This document shows, in pieces, positions 22,190 through 34,190 of a stretch of DNA of 64,000 nt (position 1 is the first letter of the stretch; the number at the start of each line of letters is the position of its first letter). A model generated the notes under the pieces. It ran no database searches. It was not told the origin of the DNA and saw only the letters and a program-made list of their open reading frames with translations. Both the position numbers and the translations under genes were made by a program. The stretch comes from Dama dama (taxonomy: Eukaryota > Chordata > Mammalia > Artiodactyla > Cervidae). Location: NCBI RefSeq assembly GCF_033118175.1, contig NC_083714.1:13516001-13580000 (forward strand), in the 5' to 3' direction.

Positions 22190-22680
22190 ACTACTGAAAT
22201 CTGAGCGACATCTACAGTCTGATTAATTATGAGTCTGGTTTTCATAATATGTTATAATTATATAAGATGTCACCATAGGGGGCGGTGGGAATCTGGGTGA
22301 TAGGTATTAGAGACCTCTTGGCACTCTTTTCGCAAGTTCTTGTGAGTCTATCATTATTTCAAAATCAAAAGTTAGAAAATCAAGAGGAGGGGATGGGTAT
22401 GACTATAAAAGTGTCATCATGAGAGAGCCTTTAGTGGTCACGGAATGGTTCTGTATCTTGATTTCTGTGGTAGTTGCATGAATCTATGTACGCCGGTGCT
22501 AAAATGGCATAGAACTAAAACACACAAACATTATACCAATGTCAATTTTCTGGTTTTGATTCTTTACTATAGTTACCTAAGGAAGATTGAGTGAAAGGTA
22601 TATTGAACCCCTCTGTACTATTTTTGCAACTTCTTATAAGTCTATAATTACATCAAAATAAAAATGTTGAAAGTTGCAAA
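22190..22680 (+). mobile_element. Two L1M 3' UTR-like ends in tandem
   Basis: 22195-22378 (TGGGTGATAGGTATTAG.. TCATTATTTCAAAATCAAAAGTT) and 22395-22672 (CAATTTTCTGGTTTTGATTC.. ATTACATCAAAATAAAAATG) are two related L1 termini in the same orientation. Confidence 0.5.
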
Positions 22681-23088
22681 ATTGTATTAAGTTAGAAAAT
22701 GAATGTTTGAAAAATCAACTTATCTATGTGCACATTGACTTGAAAGGAGGTAAAATGGACACAGGATGAGAAAAAGTTATTCCAAGCAGGTATTTCCTCA
22801 CTTAAACATGGTTCACTCAGAGAAGTGGTTGGCCTTGGGTAAACAAAATGTTCCTTTGGGTTGTTCAGTCAAAGAGAAATTTTTTTTTTAGTTTATTGGA
22901 TTTATGAGCCAAACGTGTTACTGGATGAGGAGGTTTGGTCTTGGGAATTTGGAGTTGAAACTTTCTAGTCAGTCATCTGGAAGTGAGTCAGGCTGTGACA
23001 GTGCAAACAGAAATCTGCTTATAAAGAAACTGTAAATGCAATTTATAATTCATCTGCTCAGATGTTGAACCAGCTAAGCTAGAGCTTA
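22681..23088. other. No feature recognised
   Basis: About 400 bp of AT-rich, apparently unique sequence. Confidence 0.3.
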
Positions 23089-23096
23089 TTCTCTAA

Positions 23097-23430
23097 GAAT
23101 AATCAATCTTAAAGGAAATCAAGCCTGAATATTCATTGGAAGGACTGATCTTGAAGTTAAAACACCAGTACTTTGATGCTGAAGCTCCAATACTTTGGCC
23201 ACCTGATGCGAAGAGCCGACTCACTGGAAAAGACCCTGATGCTATGAAAGATTGAGGGCAGGAGAAGAGGGTGACAGAGGATGAGATGGTTGGATGGCAT
23301 GACCAACTCAAAGGAAGATGAGCTTGAGCAAAGTCCGGGAGATACTGAAGGACAGGGAAGCCTGGCATGCTGCAGTCCATGGGGTCACAAAGAGTCAGAT
23401 ATGACTGAGCGACTGAACAACAACAACAAA
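23097..23430 (+). mobile_element. BovB LINE 3' end
   Basis: TATTCATTGGAAGGACTGAT.. through GACTGAGCGACTGAACAAC. ATTCTCTA occurs just before it (from 23089) and just after it (from about 23430), a probable target duplication. About 45 bp around 23150 is locally rearranged. Confidence 0.85.
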
Positions 23431-24924
23431 TTCTCTAGAAAAATAATGGAAACACCTTTACAGGTCTGTAGCCTACAGTGAAGGCATTGAGCTTGGTACA
23501 ATCTTCTGTAGCAAGTGAGTGGGTATCTGGCTGTACAATAGGCCCATCAAGTGATGGAGACTCATCCAAACATCATCTGCTTGTCCAATCAAGCCCACTC
23601 AGCATCGAGTCTACAGAGGAAAAGGCTGAATGCCAACATGCAAATTTTCTCCTTCTTTCCCTCCTGTATTTCTTTTCAGAAAACAGACGTCAGTTGGGGT
23701 GGACAGTGAGTGAAGGGACAAGAGTTGGAGGGCAAACTTCCAGATTGTCACACATCCTCCCTCTGCCCCTTGCCTGCGGCTGATTGGGACCTCGGATGAG
23801 GCTCTAGGAGTATATCTGGCCAGCTGGTTTCAGCTGGTTGCCTGGATACAAGCCAAAAGTGGAGTGGGAGGGTGATGAGGAGGAACTGGAATTTCTCTTT
23901 CCTGTTTTTGTCTTCCACTTGCCCTTCCTAAAGTTTGCACCCTTCCATCCCATTCGGCTTCATGCTTCAGCATTTCTTTCTGGGGGACAAGGCTCCTGCT
24001 ACTGGTTGAGTTTGTTTTCTGCTCTGCACAGTGGCTGACTTCCTTCATGTTTCCGAGGTACCTCAATTATCCTGATTGTTTCAGTTGGCGCTCCTGAATT
24101 AAACCAGCTGCTCATGAATACCCAGAGGATTTATCACTTAATAACTGAACTGCTTAGGTCATTAAGGAAAAGTAGAGAAACAGTCAAGTGATTGTTAATC
24201 TTGCAGAACATGTAACAGGGAGATGGCCATTGGCTTCCTGTTGAATCCTTTAAGGTTCCTGTCTGTGAAAGGAGGGCTTGTTTTCCCTTTTTGGCCTTGG
24301 GGGTCGGAAGCACTGTTTGGGGTGAGGTAAAGGGCATAGCAGGCTGGAGGGCAAGCAGAGACCAGGACTTCTGGGAGCAAGCTGTGGACTTTTGGTTTTT
24401 GCATATCTCTTCAGACTAGTCTCCTATAAGGTGTGTTCTAAAGGCATTTGCATGATTTCCTGGGCAGGTATTTGCATTCACCTGAATAGGGAGCTTGATT
24501 CCAGTCTTTCCCTCAGCCCCTGTGTGACTCTAGGGACAGGGCAGGGGACTCAAAACTTCAATGCCTTCCCTCATCACATCCCGAATTCTGTTCCCATTTA
24601 GCTGGATGAGGATCCTTGACCTTGACATATGCCAGTACTCCTACAAAACAGAACATTTACCCCAAGGCATATGCACCAGGCCAACAGAGTCACTTTTGAC
24701 TCTCAAATTGTGTGCTGTGGCTGGGGGTGAGAAAGAAGGGCTTTGGAAGTATGGGAATTTCTGGAGCACCTCCTAGCCATTGACCGTGTAATTTGCCCTG
24801 CTCTCAGCCTGTGTTCTTTCTTCTGCGAATACCTATGGTGAACCAGGAGGGCTATGCAGCCCACTAGGGAAGGAGGTGAGTGAGTATCAGGAAAATCCCA
24901 TCTGAAACTTCATGAAGGTGCTTC
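23431..24924. other. No feature recognised
   Basis: About 1.5 kb of moderately GC-rich sequence free of obvious repeats. Several frames of 65-100 codons, on both strands, show no recognisable protein features. Confidence 0.35.
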
Positions 24925-25310
24925 TCTAAAAGTTCCCAAACTCTGCTAGACCATCTGGGACACATAAAAGGGGCACTTGATCCCCATCCCGAGTCTTCCA
25001 TGAATATTCACCCCTTCCATGTTGTCAGAGAATGCATCAGGACATTATTTTAACTAAATTGACCAGAAAGTCAGGCTATACAAAAGGCAAAATCAAAAAT
25101 TTCCTTTTTAATCTCAACATGCACCCATGACCTATATACTACATAGTATAGTCATGGCGCAGTCAAACTTCCAGATAACCCTTCAACAAGTGTAGCAGCA
25201 ATAATATAGCCAGAGCAGCATGGTCCCTGCAAGATGAGGCAATGGTTGGTTATAGCAAAAGAGTAAGCACCCCTCTCCCATGTTGGGTGACTGTCCTTCA
25301 ACAAGTCCAA
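24925..25310 (-). repeat. Inverted copy of the 17966-18330 repeat
   Basis: Its reverse complement aligns along ~340 bp with 17966-18330, including a block identical over about 22 bases. Same unclassified repeat, opposite orientation, about 6.6 kb away. Confidence 0.6.
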
Positions 25311-25311
25311 G

Positions 25312-25513
25312 GCTCCCCGGGCCACTCAGATGGTAAAGAATCCGACTGCAATGCTGGAGACCCACGTTTGATCCCTGGGTTGGGATGATCCCCTGGAGAA
25401 GGGAATGGTAATCTACTCCAGTATTCTTGCCTGGGAAATCCCATGGACAAAGGAGCCTTGCGGGCTCCAGTCCATGGGGTTGCACAGAGTCAGACATGAC
25501 TGGGCCACTAAAC
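25312..25513 (+). mobile_element. Bov-tA SINE
   Basis: Diverged full copy, AAGGCTCCCCGGGCCACTC to CAGACATGACTGGGCCAC. Confidence 0.85.
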
Positions 25514-26605
25514 ACATTTTCTTTCTCCTTCCCCTCCTCCTCCTCCTTCTTTTCTCCCTTAATTAATTTATTTTAATTATCATCTGATTATGTGGCAGTG
25601 TAGAAATTTGGGAGTCATAGAAAATAATTAATAAGCAGAAAAACATCCCCATGCATGATCCCACCATCCAGCAATAACCAATATTAACACAGTAGCATAT
25701 TTATCTCCTAGCCTATATTGCTACATATTTTCTTGACATGGTTGAAATCCTGCTACTTCAAAATTATCAGTACCTTATTATTGCCTGTCTCCCCCTTAAT
25801 GGCTTTAAGAATTGTTACCACAATTTTAAATGGGGGCATCATCTTCTGTTTTACATATGCACTGCCATTTGTATAACTTTGGGGAGAGTAATTCTTAACC
25901 TTTTGTCTTTCAGCACTAAATTTCATAGAATAAGTCTGATGCTGTGGTATTACGTGTCCTAATAACCCCTGGGGTCTTTGTTGAATGCCAAGATTTACCT
26001 ACACCCATTTGCTGAAGCTGAGAAAACCTGATCCTGAAAATTTTTGCTGTCACCCTCATGTTTAAAGTTGAAGCATCTTTAGCTGTGTGGCTTCCATGTT
26101 CTTATGTGGCAATGCCTAATGTTGTCCATTCCATGCTTCTCACATGCAGCTGTTTCCTATATAATAGGATGTCCAATTCATCTAGGTTTGACTATGACTT
26201 TCTGGTTTTAACATCAAAAATCCCCTCCTGGACAGATCTGAACAGCAGAGAGACTGTATTTTAGCACTGAGAAGTCCGACATTCCCAGAAACCCTTCACT
26301 CCCAGGCAAACATATATATTTGGTCATTCTCTATAAGATTCCATAAGAAATTGGCTGATGGCACTCCTTTTACCAGGGGTATTTGCTTTTTAATACAGAA
26401 ATTTTCTAAATCGTGGATGAACAATCCAAAGAAATGAATGTTTAATAGTTGAATCACAGTTACTGGGAGAAGTTGGCATGATAGAGACATTCCTCCTTTC
26501 CCATGCCTTTCAGTTCTCATGCAGGTGACTGCATACTCTGCCAGTTCCTTCCAGCAGGCAACCTGCAGTGCTATATTACAATTGTTGTGAGTCCTTATCC
26601 CACAG
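25514..26605. other. No gene recognised
   Basis: Pyrimidine-rich run (25518-25560), then AT-rich sequence. Frames of 65-107 codons are unsupported. Confidence 0.3.
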
Positions 26606-26795
26606 GACATGGTTCTCAAACTTGAGCTTAAATCAGAGTCACCCAGGAGGCTTGCTTAAAACATAGATTTCTGGGTCCCATTCCCATAATTTCTGATTCA
26701 GGTGGTCTGGGGTGGAGCCAAGAATTTTCCTTTCTGAAAGTTCTCAGGTAATGCTGATGCTGGAGGTCCTGTGATCTTACTGAGAACCACAGTAT
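26606..26795 (+). mobile_element. MER5-like hAT DNA transposon
   Basis: Terminal inverted repeats TGGTTCTCAAACTT and ACTGAGAACCAC flank CATAGATTTCTGGGTCCC.. CTGATTCAGGTGGTCTGGGG.. AATGCTGATGCTGG. Nearly complete non-autonomous element. Confidence 0.8.
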
Positions 26796-26805
26796 ATTAA
26801 TTAGT

Positions 26806-27010
26806 ACAATCTCTGTGGACCAACGGCATGAGTTTGAATCCTTGCTTTAATACTAATCAGTTTCACAGTCTTAGCTAGTTACCTAACTCCTTGTGCCTCA
26901 GTTTCCTCATTGGTAAAAGTGGAAGTAATAACAAGACCTCTTTCATTGGATTATTTGAGGTAATGAAGCAGTACTGGGCTATAGTGAGCTATGTATGTGT
27001 GTATTATCAT
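26806..27010 (+). mobile_element. MIR SINE
   Basis: CATGAGTTTGAATCCTTGC.., CTCAGTTTCCTCATTGGTAAAA, GGATTATTTGAGGTAATGAAG. Confidence 0.7.
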
Positions 27011-27416
27011 TACCCTCAAGCTCATAAGAACTGATCTGCTATTTTTTTTCATGCCCGGCCCCTGGGTAGGATTTGCAGCTGCCCTGGTTCTCCCAGATGT
27101 TAAATGCCCTTCTGGAAAAGTTTGGCTGAGCTAGCATTTGATATTCTCTCTATCCCACCCTGCAGGTTTCTAGAGAGCTTCCAGAATGTTTCCAGGAGAA
27201 TGTCCATCAGTGTATCCACAAAGCAACCCAAAGTATTTGACTAACTCATGGCCCTATAAACTCCGTAGACAAAGCCTTAGTTGTTGAGGAAGCAAGACCG
27301 CTTAGTTGAAATAGATACATGCAGACTTCCTTGTTAAAGGAGGGATGAGTTTATAACAGGATGCAAATATTCAGTGTCTATATATATCTAGATATGTGTA
27401 TTTTTTCCCTTCTGTG
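27011..27416. other. No feature recognised
   Basis: Unique-looking non-coding sequence. Confidence 0.3.
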
Positions 27417-27640
27417 TTTTGTTGTTGTTGTTTAGTTGCCAAGTTGTGTCCAATGCAACTCCATAGACTGTAGCCCACCAGGCTCCTCTGTCCATGGGAT
27501 TGTCCAGGCAAGAATACTAGAGTGGGTTGCCATTTCCTCCTCCAGGGGATCTTCTCAACCCAGGGATTGAACCCACATCTCCCATGTCTCCTGCACTGGC
27601 AGGCAGATTCTTTACCACTGAGCCCCCAAGGGAAGCCCCT
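27417..27640 (-). mobile_element. Bov-tA SINE
   Basis: Reverse copy with GTTGTTGTTGTTTAG tail, through CCCAAGGGAAGCCCC. Confidence 0.9.
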
Positions 27641-28077
27641 ATTCTCTGTTAAGAGGGGTCATTTGGCCCATTGTCCAGCAAAAGTGTCCTTCCCCAGGAG
27701 AAAGGACACATCTCTCTTCTCCCCTGCCAAAAAGTAGGCAATTGAGTTTTGTGAACACTTGAAACCCTTCCTTGACCCCCAGGGAAGATAAGCCTGTTTT
27801 CTGTTGCCAATGACTGGGACTCAAGTTTTAAAAGAGCCACGGAGGCTCTTCCTGGTGGACCCTGAAGGGCTTTTGCTAGAGTCCATGAAAGAGAAGTGGA
27901 TCTGCTGGGGACAACAGCCAGCCTAAGAGTGCATGACAGATTTTAAGGGGGCAGACACAGTCAGAAGAGACAGATATTTGCCAATTAGAATTTGGGCCTA
28001 TGTTGCTGTATCTTAAGACTTTTAAAAGGAACAAGAAAAAGAAGCCCCAAATCCAGCTTTTTAAAGACAATCTCCTT
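27641..28077. other. No feature recognised
   Basis: Unique-looking sequence; overlapping short frames on both strands are unsupported. Confidence 0.3.
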
Positions 28078-28150
28078 TTTTGTTTTTTCTGCTGTGCCAC
28101 TTGTGGGATCTTAGTTCCCTGACCAGGCATTGAACCCTGACCACAGGGGA
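28078..28150 (-). mobile_element. CHR-type SINE fragment
   Basis: GTGGGATCTTAGTTCCCTGACCAGGCATTGAACCC is the reverse of the CHR T-arm region; the head is missing. Confidence 0.7.
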
Positions 28151-28439
28151 AATTCTGAAATCTCTTGATTTTTAAATATTGTCAACCAATAGAAAACTTT
28201 TTTAAAAACATCATGTAAGCCAAACAAATATGTTCACAGCACATACTTGCTGCCAGCATATGACTTCCTGGTCATTACGAGAGAAAAGACACTAGGGCTT
28301 TTAGTATGGATGGCAAATGAGGTTAGCAGCAGGCAAGCAAGAGAGGCTGGGTAGGTAGAGCAAGAAGGGAACAGGAGCTCTGAGTACGGTCCTTGAATGG
28401 GGGTGAGCACTGCCAGCTAGCTACCCAACCTTCAGTGGG

Positions 28440-28575
28440 TAGGAATAACAGCTAACATTTGTTGGACACTTAAACTGTGCCAGGCATTGTTTTGAAAGTT
28501 TTACTTGTGTTGCTTAATTCAATCTGCACAATATCCCTGGGAGGTCGGTCTCATTATTAACCCCATTTTACTTCA
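28440..28575 (-). mobile_element. MIR SINE fragment
   Basis: AACAGCTAACATTTGTTGGACACTT.. GTGCCAGGCATTG.. ATCCCTGGGAGGTC, reverse orientation. Confidence 0.7.
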
Positions 28576-29735
28576 TTTCACCTGCACCCCAGGCTTGCCC
28601 CAGTTGACTTCATGGACCAGGAGTTTTGCCCTGTCTGGACAAAGTAGCCTACAACCCAGTGCACTGATATGGGCAGAATGCCCAGTTGGTAGGTACCATG
28701 GATATATACGCAGCAACACCACCTTACCCTAAGAAACTTAGGACTCCTGGCTAGGCATCACAGAGGAACTCCTGAACCTGTTGACTGGGGCCGTGAACTG
28801 AGTATGCCAGAGTTTAGACAGTGGGAATTAGCTGCATTATTCTAGTCTTATCTCCTGTAGCAGGACACTGAGGGAGTGACCTACAGGACACATCAGCTTT
28901 GATGGGAGAGAGAGCATGAGCTCTCTATGCCTTGGAAAGCTACTTCATACAGGACATTGCAGAGTGGGGGAGGGGGCACAATTTGGGGGACTGGAGCAAA
29001 ACGTGAAGATACTGATAACCTAGAGCAGAGAGTAGTGTGTGTGTGTAAAGGAAGGCTAGAAGGAACAAAGAGAAAGTCAGCCTACTACATGACTTTTCCA
29101 AGGGCCAGTCTTGAATGGAGGCCATTAACCTGGCTGGGAAAGAACTGCAGAAGGAAATGAGGTTAGGAAATTCAATCAGTCCAAATGTTGGACTAGAGCC
29201 CCTGGTCTCTTTGAACATTTTTTCCATTTCCTTGCATAACTACATCCACAGAAGTGGGGAAGGGATTGTGAATTTGGCCTAAGGTCCTGGTTTATCATTA
29301 TCTAAATATATATTTACCAAAGACTTACCAAACAGGGTTTTTTAAAAAGTTCCGGGTGATGTCCTTCCTGGTATTTTCTTAGGGAAATGAGATTGTTGCT
29401 TCATCAAATGATGGGTTATTTATTGATGGAGAAAAGTAGCCAGCAAGACCATTTCCTCATACTGCTTAGTAACTTTTACACACACTCATAAGTCATATTT
29501 GTATATTGGCTTAGCACTGCTGCCTGCTGCTAGTAATTACTAAATAACAGGAAATTCCTAAAAGGTTTCGGTATATAGAAGATATCAAAATTTTTTGACT
29601 ACACAGTTTCATGTTCACTTTATGATGTCAAAGCTGAAGTTGTGGGCTTTCCTCTCTCAGCTACTACATATGATTACTTTGTATCCACTAGTTACTTGGT
29701 CATTCAGTAGCATCTCTTGGGCATTCTCTGCTACC
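28576..29735. other. No feature recognised
   Basis: About 1.2 kb without gene or clear repeat. Facing frames of 77 (+) and 95 (-) codons near 29 kb look like chance. Confidence 0.3.
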
Positions 29736-29739
29736 ACCA

Positions 29740-29965
29740 TTGGGCCTGGTAACAATACCTATCACTTACTGAGCACTTGCTATTTGCCAAACATTTGGCT
29801 AAATTGATTATCTCATTTAACTGTAATAACCACCCTCCTCAGTTAGTATTGCTACCTTCATTTTACATATGAAGAAACTAAGACCTAGAGGAGTTTAAGT
29901 AACTTGCCCAGGACAAGAATACAAGCCTAGGTCTCTCTGCCTTCAAACTCTGTTAAAATCTCCTA
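29740..29965 (-). mobile_element. MIR SINE
   Basis: CTTACTGAGCACTTGCTATTTGCC.. ATATGAAGAAACTAAGAC.. AAGTAACTTGCCCAGG, reverse orientation. Confidence 0.75.
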
Positions 29966-30009
29966 AACTACAATAACAACCACTACATCATCAATGACAA
30001 AGATTGATT

Positions 30010-31520
30010 TTTATTGAATACTTTACATTCCAAACATAGCACTAAGTGTTACATATGCGCCATCTCATTTAATTCTCTGAATGACTTTGTGTGCTCAGCA
30101 CTATTACAGTTAACCCTATTTTTCATTCCAATCCCAAAGAAAGGCAATGCCAAAGAATGCTCAAACTACTGCACAGTTGCACTCATCTCACATGCTAGAA
30201 AAATAATGTTCAAAATTCTCCAAGCCAGGCTTCAACAGTACGTGAACCATGAAATTCCAGATGTTCAAGCTGGATTTAGAAAAGACAGAGGAACCAGAGA
30301 TCAAATTGCCAATATCCACTGGATCATGGAAAAAGCAAGAGAGTTCCAGGAAAATATCTACTTCTGCTTTATTGACTATGCCAAAGACTTTGACTGTGTG
30401 GATCACAACAAACTGTGAAAAATTCTTAAAGACATGGGAATACCAGACCACCTGACCTGCCTCTTGAGAAATCGGCATGCAGGTCAAGAAGCAACAGTTA
30501 GAACTGGACATGAAACAACACACTGGTTCCAAGTTAGGAAAGGAGTACATCAAGGCTGTGTATTGTCACCCTGCTTATTTAACTAATATGCAGAGTACAT
30601 CATGGGAAATGCGGGGCTGGATGAAGCACAAGCTGGAATCAAGATTGCCGGGAGAAATATCAATAACCTCAGATATGCAGATGACAAAAAGCTAAGAACT
30701 AAAGAGCCTCTTGATGAAAGAGAAAGAGGAAAGTGAAAAAGTTGACTTAAAGCTCAACATTCAGAAAAACTAAGATCATGGCATCCGGTCCCATCACGTC
30801 AAGGCAAATAGATGGGGAAACAATGGAAACATTGACGGACTTTATTTTTCTAGGCTCCAAAATCACTGCAGATGATGATTGCCGCCATGAAATTAAAAAA
30901 CGGTTACTCCTTGGAAGAAAAGCTTTGACCAACCTAGATAGCATATTAAAAAGCAGAGATATTACTTTGCCAACAAAGGTCCGTCTAGTCAAAGCTATGG
31001 TTTTTCCAGTGGTCATGTATGGATGTGAGAGTTGGACTATAAAGAAAGCTGAGCACTGAAGAATTGATGCTTTTGAACTATGGTGTTGGAGAAGACTCTT
31101 GAGAGTCCCTTGGACTGCAAGGAGATCCAACCAGTCCATCCTAAAGGAGATCAGTCCTGGGTGTTCATTGGAAGGACTGATGCTGAAGCTGATACTCCAA
31201 TACTTTGGCCACCTTATGCAAAGAACTAACTCATTTGAAAAGACCCTGATGCTGGGCAAGATTGAAGGCAGGAGGAGAAGGGGGTGACAGAGGATGAGAT
31301 GGTTGGATGACATCACTGACTCTATGGACATGAGTTTGAGCAAGCTCCGAGAGTTGGTAATGGACAGGGAAGCCTGATGTGCTGCAGTCCGTGGGGTCGC
31401 AAAGAGTCAGACACAACTGAGCCACTGAACTGAACTGAACTGCACCCTATTTTGCCTATGAAGGAAATGAGGCTCAAAATATTAATCTGCCCAGATTCAC
31501 ACAGCTGGTGAGTGAAGGAA
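30010..31520 (-). mobile_element. MIR SINE split by BovB
   Basis: 30010-30122 (TTGAATACTTTACATTCC.. CATCTCATTTAATTCTC) and 31454-31520 (GAAATGAGGCTCAAAA.. CACACAGCTGGTGAGTG) are halves of one MIR. Confidence 0.7.
30123..31443 (+). mobile_element. BovB LINE, 5'-truncated, ORF2 pseudogene
   Basis: 1.3-kb copy from the reverse-transcriptase region to the 3' end. Frames keep IPKKGNAKECSNY, GFRKDRGTRDQIANI and FIDYAKDFDCVDHNKL (RT motif A region) but have an early stop, frameshifts and an altered YADD region. The C-terminal GCESWTIKK region is readable at 31018-31050. Duplications ACCCTATTTT at 30113-30122 and 31444-31453. Confidence 0.92.
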
Positions 31521-31613
31521 TTATGATGCAAAATAGCTCCATGTAACTCCAGAAGGCAACTCAAAGGTCACGACCTTCAGGAAGATTTCTGTAAACCCTC
31601 TAAAATGTTTTAG

Positions 31614-31838
31614 GTGTCTATATTCCCTGGTGGCTCAGATGGTAAAGCATCTGCCTGCAATGCAGGAGACACGGGTTCTATCCCCGGGTTGGGAAGATCC
31701 CCTGGAGAAGGAAATGGCAACCCACTCCAGTACTCATGGCTGGAAAATTCCATGGATGAAGAAGCCTGGTGGGCTACAGTCCATGGGGTCACAAAGAGTT
31801 GGACACGACTGAGCGACTTCACTTTCACTTTCATACCA
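31614..31838 (+). mobile_element. Bov-tA SINE
   Basis: Near-consensus: TTCCCTGGTGGCTCAGATGG to GACTGAGCGACTTCACTTTC. Looks fairly young. Confidence 0.9.
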
Positions 31839-31894
31839 TGTTCACATTGCATCTTGCTTCTTCTATCACACAGTGACTATTAATACTAGCATTT

Positions 31895-32105
31895 TAATCT
31901 TTCAAGTGTTTCATGCAAATGCTATACACACACTATCTCTAGACCTCACAATGGTATGGGGGACAAAAAGCACTATTCAACTTATTATCTGGGAAACAGG
32001 TTCAGAAAAGTTAAGTAACTTGCCCGAGATCACACAGCTAACAGAAATGGATCTGGAATCCAAATCCAAGTCTGTTGGCCTCCATTGAGTCAAAACCCAC
32101 ACTCT
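31895..32105 (-). mobile_element. MIR SINE
   Basis: GGTTCAGAAAAGTTAAGTAACTTGCCC.. CACACAGCTAACAG.. reverse orientation. Confidence 0.75.
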
Positions 32106-32174
32106 TCCTACCAAACAATGTTACCTTCCTTCATTTTTTAATTGAAATTATGTTTATGTATCTGCATGCCCCGA

Positions 32175-32335
32175 TAGACCAGGAATCAACACACTTTTTA
32201 GATAAAAGCTCAGGTAGTAAATATTTTAGGCTTCACGAGCCATACAGTCTCTTTTGCAACTACTCAAGCCTTCTGGTTGTATCAGGAAAGCAACTATAGA
32301 CAATATATAAACAAATTAGTGTGTCTGGGTTCCAA
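32175..32335 (+). mobile_element. hAT-type MITE (GGTCAGCAAACT family)
   Basis: AATCAACACACTTTTTAGATAAA.. GTAAATATTTTAGGCTTCACG.. GCAACTACTCAAGC is a diverged half of a common mammalian non-autonomous DNA transposon; the same family recurs inverted at 36715-37020. Confidence 0.6.
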
Positions 32336-32499
32336 TACATCTCCATGCATGCTGAAATTTGAATTTCATATAATTTTCATGTGTCAAAAGATATATATAT
32401 TCTTCTTTTAATTGTCTTTTCAACCATTTAAAATCATTCTTTGCTCACAGGCCATAAAGAAACATGCAGCAGGCTGAATTGTGCCAATGGGCCCCAGTA

Positions 32500-32605
32500 A
32501 TAGACTGGTAAATCCTTGAGGAAAGAGGTTGGTGTTATACATCACTCTTTTCAGAATTTCGCCCAGTGCCCACAGTTAGGGTCCAGTAAATACTTACTGA
32601 GAGGC
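32500..32605 (+). mobile_element. L2-like 3' end
   Basis: AATCCTTGAGGAAAGAGG.. CAGTGCCCACAG.. AGTAAATACTTACTGAG. Confidence 0.45.
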
Positions 32606-32639
32606 AATCTAGAATAATGTTTGTTGAGAGGTGGATTTC

Positions 32640-32870
32640 AGCCAGAGCATAGACTCTAGGGGCAATTTACGTTGTTTCAAATCCTGACTTTCTCATTTTC
32701 TAACTGAGTGACATTAGACAAACCACTGTGGGGTTACGCTCAGTTTCCTCATCTAAAAATGGATGTAGTAACAGTACCTCTGACACAGTTGTTGTGAGGA
32801 TTGAATGGGTTAATAAAGCACAGTGGTATCTAGCAACCTAGCATTTATTATTAGTATTATTGAAAGGAAA
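32640..32870 (+). mobile_element. MIR SINE
   Basis: Core TCCTGACTTTCTCATTTTC.. CTCAGTTTCCTCATCTAAAAATGG.. TGTGAGGATTGAATGGG. Confidence 0.75.
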
Positions 32871-33053
32871 AAAGACAATCCCATTCCTATCTTCAAGGAA
32901 CCTATAGTCTCACCTGCCAGTTAACAAAATACAGCAGAAAGTAAGTGTGAAACCCTTTGCAAACCAGCATGATGACAACAAAAGACTTGGCAGCAAAATC
33001 CTATTTCTGAAAACTTCCTGTCTCCTGTTATTGGCCTGAACTCTTGGGTGACT

Positions 33054-33262
33054 GGGCTTCCCAGTTGGCACAGTGGTAAAAGAATCCACCTGCTAATGCA
33101 GAAACCGCAGGAGACCAGTTCGATCGCTGGGTTGGGAAGATCCCCTGAAGGAGGAAATGGCAACCCACTCCAGTATTCTCTCCTGAAAAATCCTATAAAC
33201 AGAGGAGCCTGGGAGGCTACAGTTCAAAGGGTCGCATAGAGTCAGACACGGCTGAGCATGCA
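33054..33262 (+). mobile_element. Bov-tA SINE
   Basis: GGGCTTCCCAGTTGGCACAG to GACACGGCTGAGCATGC, moderately diverged. Confidence 0.9.
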
Positions 33263-33821
33263 CCCTGTGAGCACACACCTATGAGACTATAAGAACTCTC
33301 AGGAAGCCTTCTAACAGGGGTCCACAGAAGATGTGGTTCATTTTCCTGCACAGTATTCTGCTGTTTGCTTTTGTCTTTGACTTTAATATATTAAGGTACA
33401 ACGTGTGCAATCCACGTCACTATGGGCACTACTGCTCTCTACTATTTTAAACTCTCAATATCTCTGTTTAGCCCTTGAAGGTCTTTGAGTTGGAAAGAGT
33501 CAGACACAACTGAGCAACTAAACAAATAGTGAGTACATAGATTACTATATTTGATATCAAAATCTTGATTGTAGTATTTTTCTATTGTTTTTAATTGCAA
33601 ACTTTTAAAAGCTTCTTCCAAAGAATAAAGGTTAAGCATGAAAAAACAAAACAAAACCAAACAGCTGCCCAGGAGAGCTGTTTGAACTAGATCTGCCTGT
33701 GACATGAATGACAAACTTTTATTGTGTTGAATCACTAAGATGTGAGGGTTGTTTCTTACAGCAGCTAGAAATAATTACCTTGATTAATATATCTTCCTTA
33801 TGTCATAGGACCTAAAGTATT
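33263..33821. other. No gene; contains an orphan SINE tail
   Basis: Only 33490-33523 is recognisable (see separate entry). The rest is AT-rich and unassigned. Confidence 0.35.
33490..33523 (+). mobile_element. Orphan Bov-A tail fragment
   Basis: GAAAGAGTCAGACACAAC followed by TGAGCAACT is the 3' tip of Bov-A or BovB, with no body attached. Confidence 0.6.
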
Positions 33822-34015
33822 ATTTGCTCAGTTGTGTCCGACTCTTTGCAATCCCATGGACTATAACCTGCCAGGCTCCTCTGTCCCTGGGATTCTCCAG
33901 GCAAGAATACTGGAGTGGGTTACCATCTCCTTCTCCAAGGGATGTTCCCAACCCAGGGATCGAACCCACGTCTCCCGAATTGTGGACAGATTCTTTATTA
34001 TCTTAGTCACCAGAG
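33822..34015 (-). mobile_element. Bov-tA SINE
   Basis: Reverse copy, TGCTCAGTTGTGTCCGACTC to TTAGTCACCAGAGAAGG. Confidence 0.9.
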
Positions 34016-34065
34016 AAGGACCTACAACCCTGATAGTGACTGCTTATTTACTCATCTTTACTAGT

Positions 34066-34190
34066 CATTAAAATGTAAGCTGCAGGAGTTCTGTCTGTTT
34101 TGTTCTCTACTATGTCTCTAGCACCTAGGGTGCCTGGCACTTATTCATTACTCATTAAGTATTTGTTGAATAAAAAATGAATGAGCATCT
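34066..34190 (+). mobile_element. L2 LINE 3' end
   Basis: AAAATGTAAGCTGCAGGAG.. CTAGCACCTAGGGTGCCTGG.. TATTTGTTGAATAAA. Confidence 0.7.

Noticed and set aside
30014..31343. Frames with reverse-transcriptase similarity
   Set aside because: Parts of a 5'-truncated, frameshifted BovB; not host genes.
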